Shown in pieces: positions 40,190-45,006 of a stretch of DNA of 64,000 nt (positions are counted from its first letter, which is position 1; each line of letters begins with the position of its first letter). Origin of the DNA: Siphonodentalium dalli (Eukaryota > Mollusca > Scaphopoda > Gadilida > Siphonodentaliidae). The position numbers were made by a program, and so were the translations under genes. The DNA is taken from positions 99,099,319-99,163,318 of the forward strand of contig CP136066.1 in the NCBI GenBank assembly GCA_032622095.1, in the 5' to 3' direction. Under the pieces are notes generated by a model. It ran no database searches, was not told the DNA's origin, and saw only the letters and a list, made by a program, of their open reading frames with translations.

Positions 40190-42309
40190 GGTGTTGTTGT
40201 TGTTGTTGTTGTTGTTGTGGCTTAACCACAGCAGAATTATAGGTAACTTGGGGGTTGGGTGTGGGCTGGTATTATCACGTTGGTCTGTGATTGAGTGTAC
40301 AAAATCTGTTGTCAAGTGAACACCTGCAGATTATCTATTGTTCTAAACATAGAACATGTATGAACCTATCATTGGTACAATAGCAGTGATATAATGTTAC
40401 ATCATCGGTGCTACCTGGAGTTTTCGGCATACAAAATGGTCGTAAGTGTGACTGGAGTGATAAGGGGTTATTACGTAATGTTGTTATAACAATGTCATCA
40501 AAAGCAATTTCTATAATTGAGTGTCTCACGACCTGACTTAATATGTATGCATGTTTTTGGCTAACTAATTATCGTGTGAATGACACAGTTTATCAACCTT
40601 AATTGATACTAACCCGTTAAACAACTATTTCTGCTCAAATCGATATGTTTTCTGAATACCATATAGCTGTGACCGGGGAAATAATAGAATTCATTTGGTA
40701 AAGCAAAGGTGTGAAAGACACATTGTTAACACCAATGTGGCGTGTGTGATTGCGTGTACATCGCTCATGTTCCATGTAAAAATGGCTGAGATTAAATCAT
40801 CATTCATTCAATATGACAGTTCATTCTGGGGGGTTGTAATTTCGCCTTACCATTTTCGACCGTTAGTAATTCAACATAGTACATTTCAATACTTCCAATA
40901 ATTGACGAAAATACACGCCTGTCATATACTCAATAACTTCATATAGAGATAAGTAAAGAATAAACGCTCTTTATTATTTATGTAAAAAGTAATGGTGTCT
41001 ATTTTCAGGTATGACAATTATATGAACTGCGTCCGTTAAACACTGGAATGTATGCATTCATACCGTTGGTCACAATGGCCAACATTACAGCGACTGTCCA
41101 TACACATATAATTGGTATAAAGATATTTCTAAACATCGATTAATAAATACATTGAAACATTGGTTGAACAAAAAAATAACGAAAGATATTACGCGCAAAT
41201 AATTTAACATTCGATATTTTTTAATATCGAGATTATCAGAAACCGAAAAACTCGTTATAAATTTTTTATTTAAACTTTTTTTTAGAGAAATAATTTTGAG
41301 GGTTTTGAAATTTTTTCTTTTGAAATTTTGGGGTTTTAAAATTTTTTGGAAGTTTTGAAATTTTTTGGAAAAAATAATTTTAGGGTTTTGAAATTTTTTG
41401 GAAAAAATAAATTTTTGAATTTTTGAATTTTTTTTGGGGTTTTGTTATTTTGGAAGTTTTGGGAATATTTTAGTACAAACAATTTTAGACCCAAAGATTC
41501 TATTTTTAGATGTGACTAACGAGGCATCTATTCTTCTCACACACAATCAATATTCGGTACTTCCATATCAATTAGTTCATTAAAACGAACTAGCAAACAA
41601 TATTCGCATTAAAATGGAAGTAATGGCCATCTCATAGATTAACGTATCCAGGTTCGAAAAGTTAAAGTGATGCGGACTCTGTGAGTAAGCACCATGTATA
41701 TTAAAGACATATTATGGGCTTGTTCGGGTGCGGGAAATTCATAAGTTAGTATGACAAACTGGGGAATGTAACATTCTAGTAACATCGCCGAAATTTTCAA
41801 AGTGATCGACCATACCACTCCGTATAAAACATCGTCTGAACTACGTTCAATTGTAAATATTACATCTCGATTCGGGACGCAGCTATCGGGATAAACTAAC
41901 ACAAATGATTTCGCCATCGAAATTCATTGCAATTAATTAATGTATAAGAACGACATTGTGTGTTGTGAGTTTGGATATATTTTAGGGTAAAATAACTTTG
42001 AGCAGATTACTCTATTGTGATCAACCTACCTGAGTGTTTCACATCACTTTAATATAATTTCACTTGATTTCAGGACAAAACACGAATGTATGTATGCCCG
42101 ATGTCCAGTTTATTGGTGTTATTGCTACTTTAGGAACTGTCATGATCGCTTTATTTGTGGGATGTATATTCTGTTCTTGCCTGTTGATGCGTAGAAGGTC
42201 AAGGACGCGGGGAAAAGCTCAGACCGACGAAAGTCTCAACGCCCATAGCTACGCCAACCCCAGCTACGTGAGAGATACTGTCCACACCAGATCAAAGGAC
42301 ATGGACTAG
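8341..42309 (+). CDS. ZP-domain transmembrane protein gene, eight coding exons, 392 codons
   Basis: Exons 8355-8430, 10343-10515, 11814-11938, 21171-21319, 22903-22963, 30948-31110, 32159-32354 and 42074-42309 all have AG acceptors and GT donors. Their phases agree and they sum to 1179 nt (392 aa plus stop). The protein begins with a signal peptide (about 1-18). The ZP-N half has Cys 31, 61, 79 and 109; the ZP-C half has Cys 184, 196, 238, 243, 247 and 254. A furin-type site RRKR lies at 263-266, a transmembrane helix at about 327-353, and a basic cytoplasmic tail follows. N-glycosylation sequons are at 39, 112 and 183. ZP domains polymerise into extracellular filaments or matrices after cleavage at such a site. 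Start choice: the ATG at 8355 is 14 nt after an acceptor and opens straight into the signal peptide. The tissue and specific role are unknown. The introns carry two LINEs and the palindromic element. Confidence 0.92.
8431..10342 (+). other. ZP gene intron 1
   Basis: Intron of 1.9 kb with GTGAGA donor and TTTTGTTTGCAG acceptor. The only repeats I recognise are a (TTA)n run at about 9942-9967 and AT-rich sequence near 10190-10225. The short open frames inside show no domain. Confidence 0.8.
10343..10515 (+). CDS. ZP gene exon 2: ZP-N core
   Basis: Encodes residues 26-83, with FCGPDRMVV at the start of the ZP-N subdomain, a GGIIYLRG strand and ASCGV near the end. Cysteines 31, 61 and 79 are the first three of the conserved ZP-N set, whose usual pairing is C1-C4 and C2-C3. 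N39 is a glycosylation sequon (NVT). The donor is GTGAGT, phase 0. Confidence 0.93.
11361..11747. mobile_element. Miniature element with long perfect ends, intron 2
   Basis: The terminal inverted repeats are about 30 bp: GGGAGGCCGTTTTCACATTT at 11361 and its complement ending GAAAACGGCCTCCC at 11747, each continuing into TATTAAATAA. The interior repeats variants of the self-complementary word TTGCGCTTAAGCGCAA in both orientations (for example 11431-11446, and near 11462, 11505, 11580 and 11690). No coding sequence and no clear TSD. It ends only 66 bp before exon 3 of the ZP gene. Confidence 0.8.
11814..11938 (+). CDS. ZP gene exon 3: end of ZP-N
   Basis: Encodes residues 84-124 plus two bases, including NLVIQRY and INCRYNL. 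Cys 109 completes the ZP-N set and N112 is a sequon (NLS). Acceptor TTTCAG, donor GTGAGT at 11939, phase 2. The exon begins 66 bp after the miniature element at 11361-11747. Confidence 0.92.
12287..13277. mobile_element. Inverted-repeat element, intron 3
   Basis: The left end reads TGGGGCGTTCACGTGTACCTG, followed by CAAGAAAATAT. The right end is its imperfect complement, ATATTTTCTTGCCCGTCAGG then TGTACGCGCCA at 13277. A 43-bp near-perfect hairpin, GCAAGAAAATATCAGGTACA folding on TGTACCCTGATATTTTCTTGC, sits just inside the left end at 12321-12363. There is no transposase and no obvious TSD. Confidence 0.6.
13655..14045. repeat. CpG-rich degenerate short tandem repeat
   Basis: About 390 bp of imperfect repeats on the theme TTTCGGCGCGC and CGCGCGCCGAAAG, in both orientations, interspersed with ATTTTG-type spacers. 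It stands out sharply from the AT-rich intron by its density of CG dinucleotides. All six frames are unusually open here because of the repeat composition. I consider none of them a gene. Confidence 0.75.
14046..15960. other. Intron 3 segment with a poly-G run and small repeats, no gene
   Basis: Contains a run of about 18 G at 14451-14468, a ~95-bp imperfect tandem duplication at about 15326-15480 (ACCGATAGA...CTGAAATTGTAAA...ATATGTTCTTGA twice), and an imperfect hairpin at 15667-15750 (ATCGCGACTCGACTCG folding on CGAGCAGAGTCGCGAT). No coding sequence recognised. Confidence 0.6.
15981..18360 (-). mobile_element. Non-LTR retrotransposon (LINE) with intact reverse transcriptase frame, 5'-truncated
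   Basis: A 746-codon frame runs from 18221 down to 15981, and the same frame stays open upstream to about 18350 (KPWFTNKCRELRK, the usual start of the linker before the RT). RT signatures in order: NNYRGITILSCLGKL, QSGFRKHHST, CAFIDFEKAFDTV, GLKQGDNLSPFLF and the catalytic LYADDTVLF. The C-terminal half ends with a zinc-binding CELC...H...C motif. The endonuclease domain is missing, so it is a dead-on-arrival copy even though the RT is uninterrupted. It lies antisense to the ZP gene in intron 3. It is a LINE; the precise clade cannot be settled by eye. Confidence 0.93.
18358..18613. repeat. 128-bp direct tandem duplication (2 copies)
   Basis: Copies at 18358-18485 and 18486-18613 appear identical. 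Each runs from AATTTTCTTTTCTGTCCAAT through CCGCGGAGTTCCC to TTAAAGGGGTACTGTACAC. Each therefore contains LINE 5' sequence followed by the first ~29 bp of the adjacent TTAA element, which shows that the duplication copied the junction between the two. Confidence 0.88.
18585..19236. mobile_element. TTAA-flanked miniature element, family T1, copy 1
   Basis: The left end is TTAAAGGGGTACTGTAC and the right end GTACAGTACCCCTTTAA, so terminal inverted repeats of about 13 bp are bounded by TTAA. A second copy lies in the opposite orientation at 45007-45582, sharing internal blocks such as CCGGTGACAA and AATTTGAGTCGA. There is no transposase. The TTAA flanks suggest piggyBac-type mobilisation. Confidence 0.82.
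19240..21170 (+). other. Rest of ZP intron 3, no gene recognised
   Basis: An AT-rich stretch (19390-19500) contains a short palindrome (TTAGTTAGCGC...GCGCTAACTAA), then a purine-rich segment at 19560-19700. An inverted-repeat block at 20285-20410, built on CATATATAAGAGAATACA, resembles 4086-4190. The short frames here have no domain. The acceptor TTATTTTAAG at 21170 closes the intron. Confidence 0.55.
21171..21319 (+). CDS. ZP gene exon 4: ZP linker and start of ZP-C
   Basis: Encodes the end of the ZP-N/ZP-C linker and the first ZP-C strands (VSMILGDEEG, LGYQIYMQIYLDP), up to residue 174. Phase 2 at the start joins exon 3 to give DIVDDPID; phase 1 at the donor GTGAGT (21320). The acceptor TTATTTTAAG is a slightly weak polypyrimidine site, but the frame and domain continuity are decisive. 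Confidence 0.88.
21382..21722. mobile_element. Hairpin miniature element with 8-bp TSD, family H, copy 2
   Basis: The ends are CAAGCATTGAAATAGG and its complement CTATTTCAAGCCTTT. The exact 8-bp direct repeat CTGTGTCG flanks it (21374-21381 and 21723-21730). It contains two internal hairpins built on GAATGAGGTC and GGTGAATTT, like the other family members. It lies 62 bp after exon 4 of the ZP gene. Confidence 0.82.
21731..22110. repeat. Imperfect ~190-bp repeat rich in ACGGTA/TACCG
   Basis: Two diverged units (about 21738-21925 and 21926-22110) share GTAAAATT, then TACCG, then CATCGGAGTT or CGTCAGAGTT, then TATATCGTA and GTACACAACC. The region also happens to have an open + strand frame of 170 codons that starts inside the neighbouring miniature element. 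No domain or splice evidence supports it, so I annotate repeat only. Confidence 0.5.
22291..22454. mobile_element. Hairpin miniature element with 8-bp TSD, family H, copy 3
   Basis: The ends CAAGCCTTGAAATAG and CTATTTCAAGGCTTG are perfectly complementary. The flanks AGTACAGC (22283-22290) and AGTACGGC (22455-22462) agree at 7 of 8 positions. This 164-bp copy has a single hairpin unit (GAGGGTGAATTTGGTGATGC against GCATCACTAAATTCACCCTC) and may be the minimal form of the family. Confidence 0.85.
22903..22963 (+). CDS. ZP gene exon 5: ZP-C
   Basis: A 61-nt exon encoding FDVKTRNCTAS around Cys 184 (also a sequon, NCT) and ending IISD plus two bases. The frame would hit a stop at once (CTAG) if the exon were not spliced. 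The donor GTGAGT at 22964 removes it, and exon 6 supplies the third base to make Y195. Acceptor TTTTACAG. Confidence 0.9.
24063..25005. mobile_element. Inverted-repeat element with GGGGCCTGT..ACAGGGCCCC ends
   Basis: The left end reads GGGGCCTGTATCATGAAG, then GGTCATAAGATTATCTTA. The right end is the imperfect complement, CATAAGTTGCTTTCATGAAA followed by CAGGGCCCC. Subterminal repeats of TTAAGAC and GTCTTAA occur on both sides. It also contains a run of 17 G at about 24461-24477. There is no coding sequence. Confidence 0.7.
25317..25820. mobile_element. Inverted-repeat element with CACGGTGGGGAAT ends
   Basis: TATATCACGGTGGGGAATAA plus CGTGGTT at the left end pairs with AACCACGTGATTCCCCACCA plus TGTATA at the right end. 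A diverged inverted fragment of the interior (GCTATCGCCTCGGCCACTTT) lies at 22738-22832. A short exon-like start (ATGGCCGAAGCG) near 25369 is part of this repeat, not a gene. Confidence 0.6.
26847..27330. mobile_element. Miniature element with AAAGGCC..GGCCTTT ends, copy 1
   Basis: The left end AAAGGCCTACTTAATTCTCG and right end AATTAATTGGGCCTTT are imperfect inverted repeats. The same order of internal blocks (TTATTCCCCTTCCATTGAAA, TTGCATTCTGGGAGCCATAA, GGGCATCTTCTGAG) occurs in the copy at 44243-44598. This copy carries an extra inverted insertion near 27030-27075. It is non-coding. Confidence 0.7.
28105..28591. mobile_element. TTAA-flanked miniature element, family T2, copy 2 (inverted)
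   Basis: Reverse complement of the copies at 7177 and 59304: it begins TTAAAGGTACGGTTGG and ends CCTCACGTGCCTTTAA. Internal blocks such as TAAAGAGCGTT and GTTTACATAACAATGG match in inverted order. It is about 487 bp, slightly shorter than the other copies. Confidence 0.8.
28747..30740 (-). pseudogene. Broken LINE reverse transcriptase (jockey/CR1-type), antisense in intron 5
   Basis: The frame runs right to left in pieces: 30338-30099 (FCDISKAFDKVWHRG), 30108-29875 (AGVPQGYLLGSLLFLVYIND and the catalytic FADD), 29909-29094 (thumb region with LGLRFNDEGKW and RPVLEYASCVWD) and 29103-28747 (C-terminal zinc-binding CTYC...H...C). Frame changes near 30105, 29890 and 29100 separate them. The upstream part to about 30740 still resembles the RT N-terminus but is also broken. 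No endonuclease is visible. Its 5' end lies only about 200 bp from ZP exon 6. Confidence 0.9.
30948..31110 (+). CDS. ZP gene exon 6: ZP-C core
   Basis: Encodes residues 195-249: YCPVNEEIFPGF, FGAFRTTEMGG and the hallmark FSCTVSICKGRCTP. Cysteines 196, 238, 243 and 247 belong to the ZP-C set. Acceptor ACATTGTAG (30947); donor GTAAGT at 31111, phase 0. The spacing between Cys 184 and Cys 196 is only 11 residues, shorter than usual for ZP-C. Confidence 0.93.
31111..32158 (+). other. ZP gene intron 6
   Basis: One-kilobase intron beginning GTAAGT. It contains a (TCA)n microsatellite at about 31123-31154, nearly against the donor. I see no other element or gene in it. Acceptor TTATTATCCAG. Confidence 0.8.
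32159..32354 (+). CDS. ZP gene exon 7: last ZP cysteine, furin site and stalk
   Basis: Encodes residues 250-314: ATGACNNGVDGYGRRKRD, which contains Cys 254 and the dibasic RRKR cleavage site, followed by an acidic stalk (DADLEQSGDFDDVIEAVQVE). Release of ZP precursors by cleavage at such a site is required for polymerisation in characterised family members. The donor GTATGT at 32355 is phase 1. Confidence 0.92.
32735..32775. repeat. Poly-G run after degenerate GTATTCC repeats
   Basis: GGTATTCC/CGTATTCC motifs recur through 32560-32745, followed by about 16 consecutive G (32750-32765) and GTGGGGTGGGG. Non-coding, in ZP intron 7. Confidence 0.75.
33001..33006. repeat. Left copy of 6-bp target-site duplication CACACA
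   Basis: Direct repeat with 41538-41543, immediately outside the last base of the inverted repeat on each side. Because CA repeats are common, a chance match is possible. The predicted empty site would read CTAAGTAGCACACACAATCA. Confidence 0.65.
33060..33300. repeat. A-rich degenerate repeat inside the left end of the palindrome
   Basis: Repeats of AAAATTTCAAAACCC and variants, about 15-25 bp each, run through 240 bp just inside the left terminus. They are mirrored at 41250-41460. The position resembles a subterminal region, but no function can be read from sequence. Confidence 0.8.
34300..34545 (+). pseudogene. Rearranged fragment of the ATPase gene 5' region (left arm)
   Basis: A CAA-repeat run (34328-34397) is followed by sequence matching the ATPase gene just after its polyglutamine tract (CCAAGCGACATAACATCCTG, then GATGATCCAATGGCCAATGT), ending near 34467. 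On both sides lies the same ~27-bp word, AAGTTACCTATAATTCTGCT followed by GTGGTTAAG. That word also flanks the palindrome core at 37090-37120 and 37480-37500. It looks like a truncated copy produced by recombination at this word. The mirror image is at about 40012-40250. Confidence 0.75.
34708..34795. repeat. ~42-bp tandem duplication in the arm
   Basis: GGCAGTCATTGGTCAATTTA through CAGCTCAGTACA occurs twice in direct tandem. The mirrored arm has the same duplication at about 39750-39838, so it predates formation or homogenisation of the palindrome. Confidence 0.85.
35152..36894 (-). CDS. Zinc-finger FtsK/HerA-type packaging ATPase, left arm (580 aa)
   Basis: Order of parts: an N-terminal C2H2 finger (C5, C8, H21, H26); a glutamine/histidine-rich tract (about 31-68); a P-loop ATPase with Walker A GPTSCGKT (100-107), Walker B LVILDDLM (about 171-178) and the conserved block SLISLNQNFYYNKDPTQRR; four degenerate ~16-residue repeats containing NGMKY-like words (about 292-360); a second finger of C2HC form (C389, C392, H405, C410); an acidic region; and a helical C-terminus. 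The ATPase core resembles Polinton/adintovirus-type genome-packaging ATPases, which pump DNA into capsids. No capsid gene accompanies it. The poly(A) signal AATAAA begins 6 bases after the stop codon, giving a compact virus-like gene end. The frame is fully intact. Packaging function is an inference. Confidence 0.86.
36895..37702. other. Palindrome centre: divergent spacer with GC-rich triplet-repeat core
   Basis: The two ATPase starts face away from each other across 808 bp. From 37139 to 37466 the sequence is a tighter palindrome containing GTTGTTGTT/CAACAACAA runs and GCC/GGC triplet blocks. The unpaired core is about 37281-37325 (GCGGCGGTGCCGCCGCCGCC, then GGGGTCCGCCG). The outer spacer (36895-37080 and its mirror) could hold a shared bidirectional promoter. 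Open frames of ~96 codons in both strands of the core are low-complexity by-products. Confidence 0.75.
37703..39403 (+). CDS. Zinc-finger FtsK/HerA-type packaging ATPase, right arm (566 aa)
   Basis: Mirror copy of the left-arm gene. The proteins appear identical outside the polyglutamine tract, where this copy lacks 14 residues (42 bp), including a YHHP interruption. Walker A GPTSCGKT is therefore at about 86-93, with other motifs shifted by 14. Both zinc fingers and Walker B are retained. The stop at 39401-39403 is followed by AATAAA at 39409-39414. Two intact identical frames in a non-autonomous element mean either very recent duplication, gene conversion between arms, or selection on the protein. 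Confidence 0.86.
40012..40250 (-). pseudogene. Rearranged fragment of the ATPase gene 5' region (right arm)
   Basis: Mirror image of 34300-34545: the GTT-run complement of the polyglutamine tract next to the complement of the SCFDDPMANVH coding segment, flanked by the same AAGTTACCTATAATTCTGCT word in reverse. The reading frame is truncated and not translatable as an ATPase. Confidence 0.72.
41250..41460. repeat. T-rich degenerate repeat inside the right end of the palindrome
   Basis: Reverse complement of 33060-33300 (GGGTTTTGAAATTTT variants). It lies immediately inside the right terminus, which ends at 41537. Confidence 0.8.
41538..41543. repeat. Right copy of 6-bp target-site duplication CACACA
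   Basis: Directly follows the terminal T of the palindrome and matches 33001-33006. Confidence 0.65.
42074..42309 (+). CDS. ZP gene exon 8: transmembrane helix and cytoplasmic tail
   Basis: Acceptor TTGATTTCAG at 42073, phase 1. It encodes residues 315-392: a short ectodomain part with a cysteine (NVCMPD), a 27-residue hydrophobic helix (FIGVIATLGTVMIALFVG, continuing IFCSCLLM), the basic stop-transfer RRRSRTRGK and a hydrophilic tail ending DMD. Stop TAG at 42307. An internal donor-like site (TAC followed by GTGAGA at 42268) is discussed as a possible alternative splice. Confidence 0.92.
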
Positions 42310-42934
42310 TAGTGCGGGAAATCTCACTGGTTCATCGAGGATCCAGCTCACGTTATGATATTTCACCATTTTCTATGACTAAAAAAATAAGGCACATGCA
42401 GAGCGAGGGGGAAAACGGTCCCGACACGTAGGCACTTTTTTTTTCATTTTGACATATCTTGGCACCCAACACCCCTATTTTTGTTTCCATTTATTTTCCG
42501 GTTTATTTTCAGACCCCTTTCAAAGATTTGTGACAAATATCTAACCCTTCAATGAATCACATATATGTTTTCGTTAATGATACTGTGCAATGCTTTGTTA
42601 CACATTTGGAGACATGCTCAACCAAGTGTTTTTGCTTAACTGCATGTTCTCTCTCTTCCAAATCGTCAAGCTACGGAAAACACATCCGTTGAGTATAATA
42701 TAAATTAAATGTAACGGTTGACGAATATACATGTATACATGAACACAGCCTTTGGTATGCATTATTACCCTTGCGGGACGTCATAAATGGAGATGCAGTA
42801 GAACATAAATTTGATAGAATCGAATACAGGAGTCTGTTATCCAAATGCCAGGCAGTGCATGGGCAAAATGTTTTGGTTTCATTTCGAATAGCATAATTAA
42901 AAAAAATATATATTTTTGTTTTTATTATTTGCAG

Positions 42935-43057
42935 CAGGTAGTGCCAATTTGCCAATTTGTTCGGTCACAGTCTGGAACTGTGATCAATTCTACGCATCCA
43001 GCTGAGGTGTTCAGTGTGGGTTCTGAAGTGGTATCCCACTCCTATATAACACAATAA
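42935..43057 (+). CDS. Possible alternative last exon of the ZP gene (40 codons)
   Basis: A strong acceptor (TTTTTATTATTTGCAG, with a second CAG directly after it) precedes 40 codons ending in TAA: QVVPICQFVRSQSGTVINS and onward to HSYITQ. Splicing from the internal donor at 42268 joins in phase 0, giving a 419-residue isoform. That isoform has the same membrane helix but a longer cytoplasmic tail in place of the last 13 residues. This is an inference from splice sites and phase only. It could equally be a chance frame in the 3' flank. Confidence 0.35.
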   Translation, partial: QVVPICQFVRSQSGTVINSTHPAEVFSVGSEVVSHSYITQ

Positions 43058-43555
43058 CTGCTATATATAGTGTATATATACTTAAGTATACAATGTTTAG
43101 TGCCAGTCCTGGGTCAAAATTTCGGAAATATTTTGGGGGGAAAAAGGCATGAGGTATGCTTGCGGGAAAAAAAGAGATGATTTTTTGAGCTGATGACCCA
43201 CATACCCCCGCCTACGTGTCTGGAACTTACCCTCCCCGGCACATGTGCATGTTGTAATTTAAATTACACGTCACCGTGCCGTCGCGCACCTCACTCGTAT
43301 TTATATTAACGTAGTCATATTTTTTCTTCAGGTTTTTATTCGCGCTCTTTGATTTTGCAGACCGTGATGCGTGAATACAAGAACTGACAAAATAATTTGT
43401 GAATTTTCGTAATCATCTGTTGGCATATTTAAAGAGTACCACGATGACGCATATTTATGCAGTCTGCAGCAGATAACTTCATGTTGATTAATGTTTGCGA
43501 CTATATATGAATATTTATACGCCTGCTACTGTTTACTTCAGCCCCCATAAGCTTT
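43058..43555. other. ZP gene 3' flank, nothing recognised
   Basis: AT-rich sequence with short TATATA runs at about 43060-43080 and no domain-bearing frame. The transcript end of the ZP gene is presumably in 42310-43555, but no canonical poly(A) signal stands out after 42309. Confidence 0.4.
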
Positions 43556-43563
43556 GTTATTCA

Positions 43564-43821
43564 CAAGCCTTGAAATAGTGTGTCTGTCATTTGCAGAATG
43601 AGGTCCCCAGAGGGTGAATTTAGTGACGCTACCCCGCATAGCGGGCTAGCATCACCAAATTCACCCTCTGGGGATCTCATTCTGCTTACACCTCAGCAGA
43701 ATGAGGTTCGTGGCCAGAGGGTGAATTTGGTGATGCTAGCCCGCTATGCGGGGTAGCATCACTAAATTCACCCTCTGGGGACCTCATTCTGCAAATGACA
43801 GACACCCTATTTCAAGGCTTG
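43564..43821. mobile_element. Hairpin miniature element with 8-bp TSD, family H, copy 4 (double-hairpin form)
   Basis: The ends CAAGCCTTGAAATAGTGTG and CTATTTCAAGGCTTG are complementary. The exact 8-bp TSD GTTATTCA occupies 43556-43563 and 43822-43829. Inside are two successive hairpins, each pairing GAGGGTGAATTT...GCTA with AAATTCACCCTC, joined by CTTACACCTCAGCAG. This is the best-preserved copy. The 8-bp TSD suggests hAT-type or another 8-bp-duplicating transposase. Confidence 0.9.
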
Positions 43822-44242
43822 GTTATTCAACTAGTTACGGATATGAAATCGTAGTAGACCGAAGTCCTGACTGCGGACACAATTCACGGCATGGCATAAC
43901 GACACGACAATGGCCGATGCAGGCTGCCATTACATTATTACATACCAGGAAATGCATACAAATGTATATAATGTACAATAAGACTGTTGAATGACATGTT
44001 GCATCCTGATGATTTACACTGAAATAACGTGAGTCTGTTTTGAAATGTCGACTTGCCGGCTTCTTGTGGCATATTGCCGGTACCGACTATCTGCATGATA
44101 TATTTGCCATCATGTTGCCAGTACTCACCGGCGTCGACTGATTGCTGGCATACAGGGGCCAGCATGTACCAGAATGCGGCCTTTGCTAGTCGGCACCGCC
44201 ATGTTTACTGGGATGACATGAGTTTCTACCAGTTTACAGCTG

Positions 44243-44598
44243 TAAAAGGCCCACTTAATTTTCGAACCCCAGATCCATTTTATATAAAATATATGTCATA
44301 TTATATACCATTTGAAAGCGGAAGCTCCAAAACATTGTGTTATCAACTTATTCCATCTTAAGATATAGAGTTATTCCCCTTCCATTGAAAATATATTTTT
44401 AGTTGAATTATGTTGCATTCTGGGAGCCATAACGGGGGGATCTTTCTATGATATGGGCATCTTCTGAGGCACAGACGTTTGAAATGGTGATGGATAATAC
44501 TATTTTAATCATATGTTATGGCATAGATTATTATTAAAATCGCATATCAAGGCACTATAAAAATAATCGATGACTCGAAAATTAAGTGGGCCTTTTAA
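44243..44598. mobile_element. Miniature element with AAAGGCC..GGCCTTT ends, copy 2
   Basis: The terminal inverted repeats AAAAGGCCCACTTAATTTTC and GAAAATTAAGTGGGCCTTTT match over about 22 bp. The interior matches 26847-27330 without that copy's extra insertion. It is non-coding. Confidence 0.8.
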
Positions 44599-45006
44599 CT
44601 AACTCCATGTGTGATCACATCCTCATCGGCTTTCGGCACTTGAAGACTTACTAACGTCGATATTCAACCTGGAAGCTGAGTAATTATAATAAGCATTGCA
44701 ATATGACAAATTTATATCAACATCAATACCGTCCGACTTTAATACTTGGCGCTGAGAGGCAGTGGAGTGCGTTACAATTGAATGACAAGATGCCTTCGAG
44801 GTGGGTTTGTTATGCGAAATAACGTATACATTTTATAAAAGTCTGTAAAACAAGCATCATCAAAAAGTACATGTAAAATAGATAACTTTCGTTCTTATTT
44901 TAATTATTAATAACTCTACAGTAACGGAATTTACCACATTGGAACCATTGTTATTTTACTATAAAACCAACCAAAGTCCGATTAGCTATTAATGTTTAAT
45001 TAAAAC

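Larger units (their letters stand above)
33007..41537. mobile_element. 8.5-kb palindromic Polinton-like element carrying two head-to-head ATPase genes
   Basis: The left arm (33007 to about 37280) and right arm (about 37326-41537) are near-identical inverted repeats. Termini are AGAAGAATAGATGCC and GGCATCTATTCTTCT, and identity stops exactly there. The flanks are CACACA at 33001-33006 and CACACA at 41538-41543, a 6-bp TSD. A 6-bp TSD with AG...CT ends is the pattern of Polinton/Maverick transposons, whose gene set includes an FtsK/HerA-type packaging ATPase like the one here. No polymerase B, integrase, protease or capsid gene is present, so it is non-autonomous. Each arm has A-rich terminal repeats, a broken ATPase fragment and a complete ATPase gene. 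It lies in intron 7 of the ZP gene. Alternatives: a related virus-like element family, or a palindromic assembly artefact, although small differences between arms argue against the latter. Confidence 0.85.

Noticed and set aside
8341-42309. Assigning a specific gene name or species to the ZP protein
   Set aside because: ZP proteins are numerous and this one has no extra recognisable domain. A name would be a guess.
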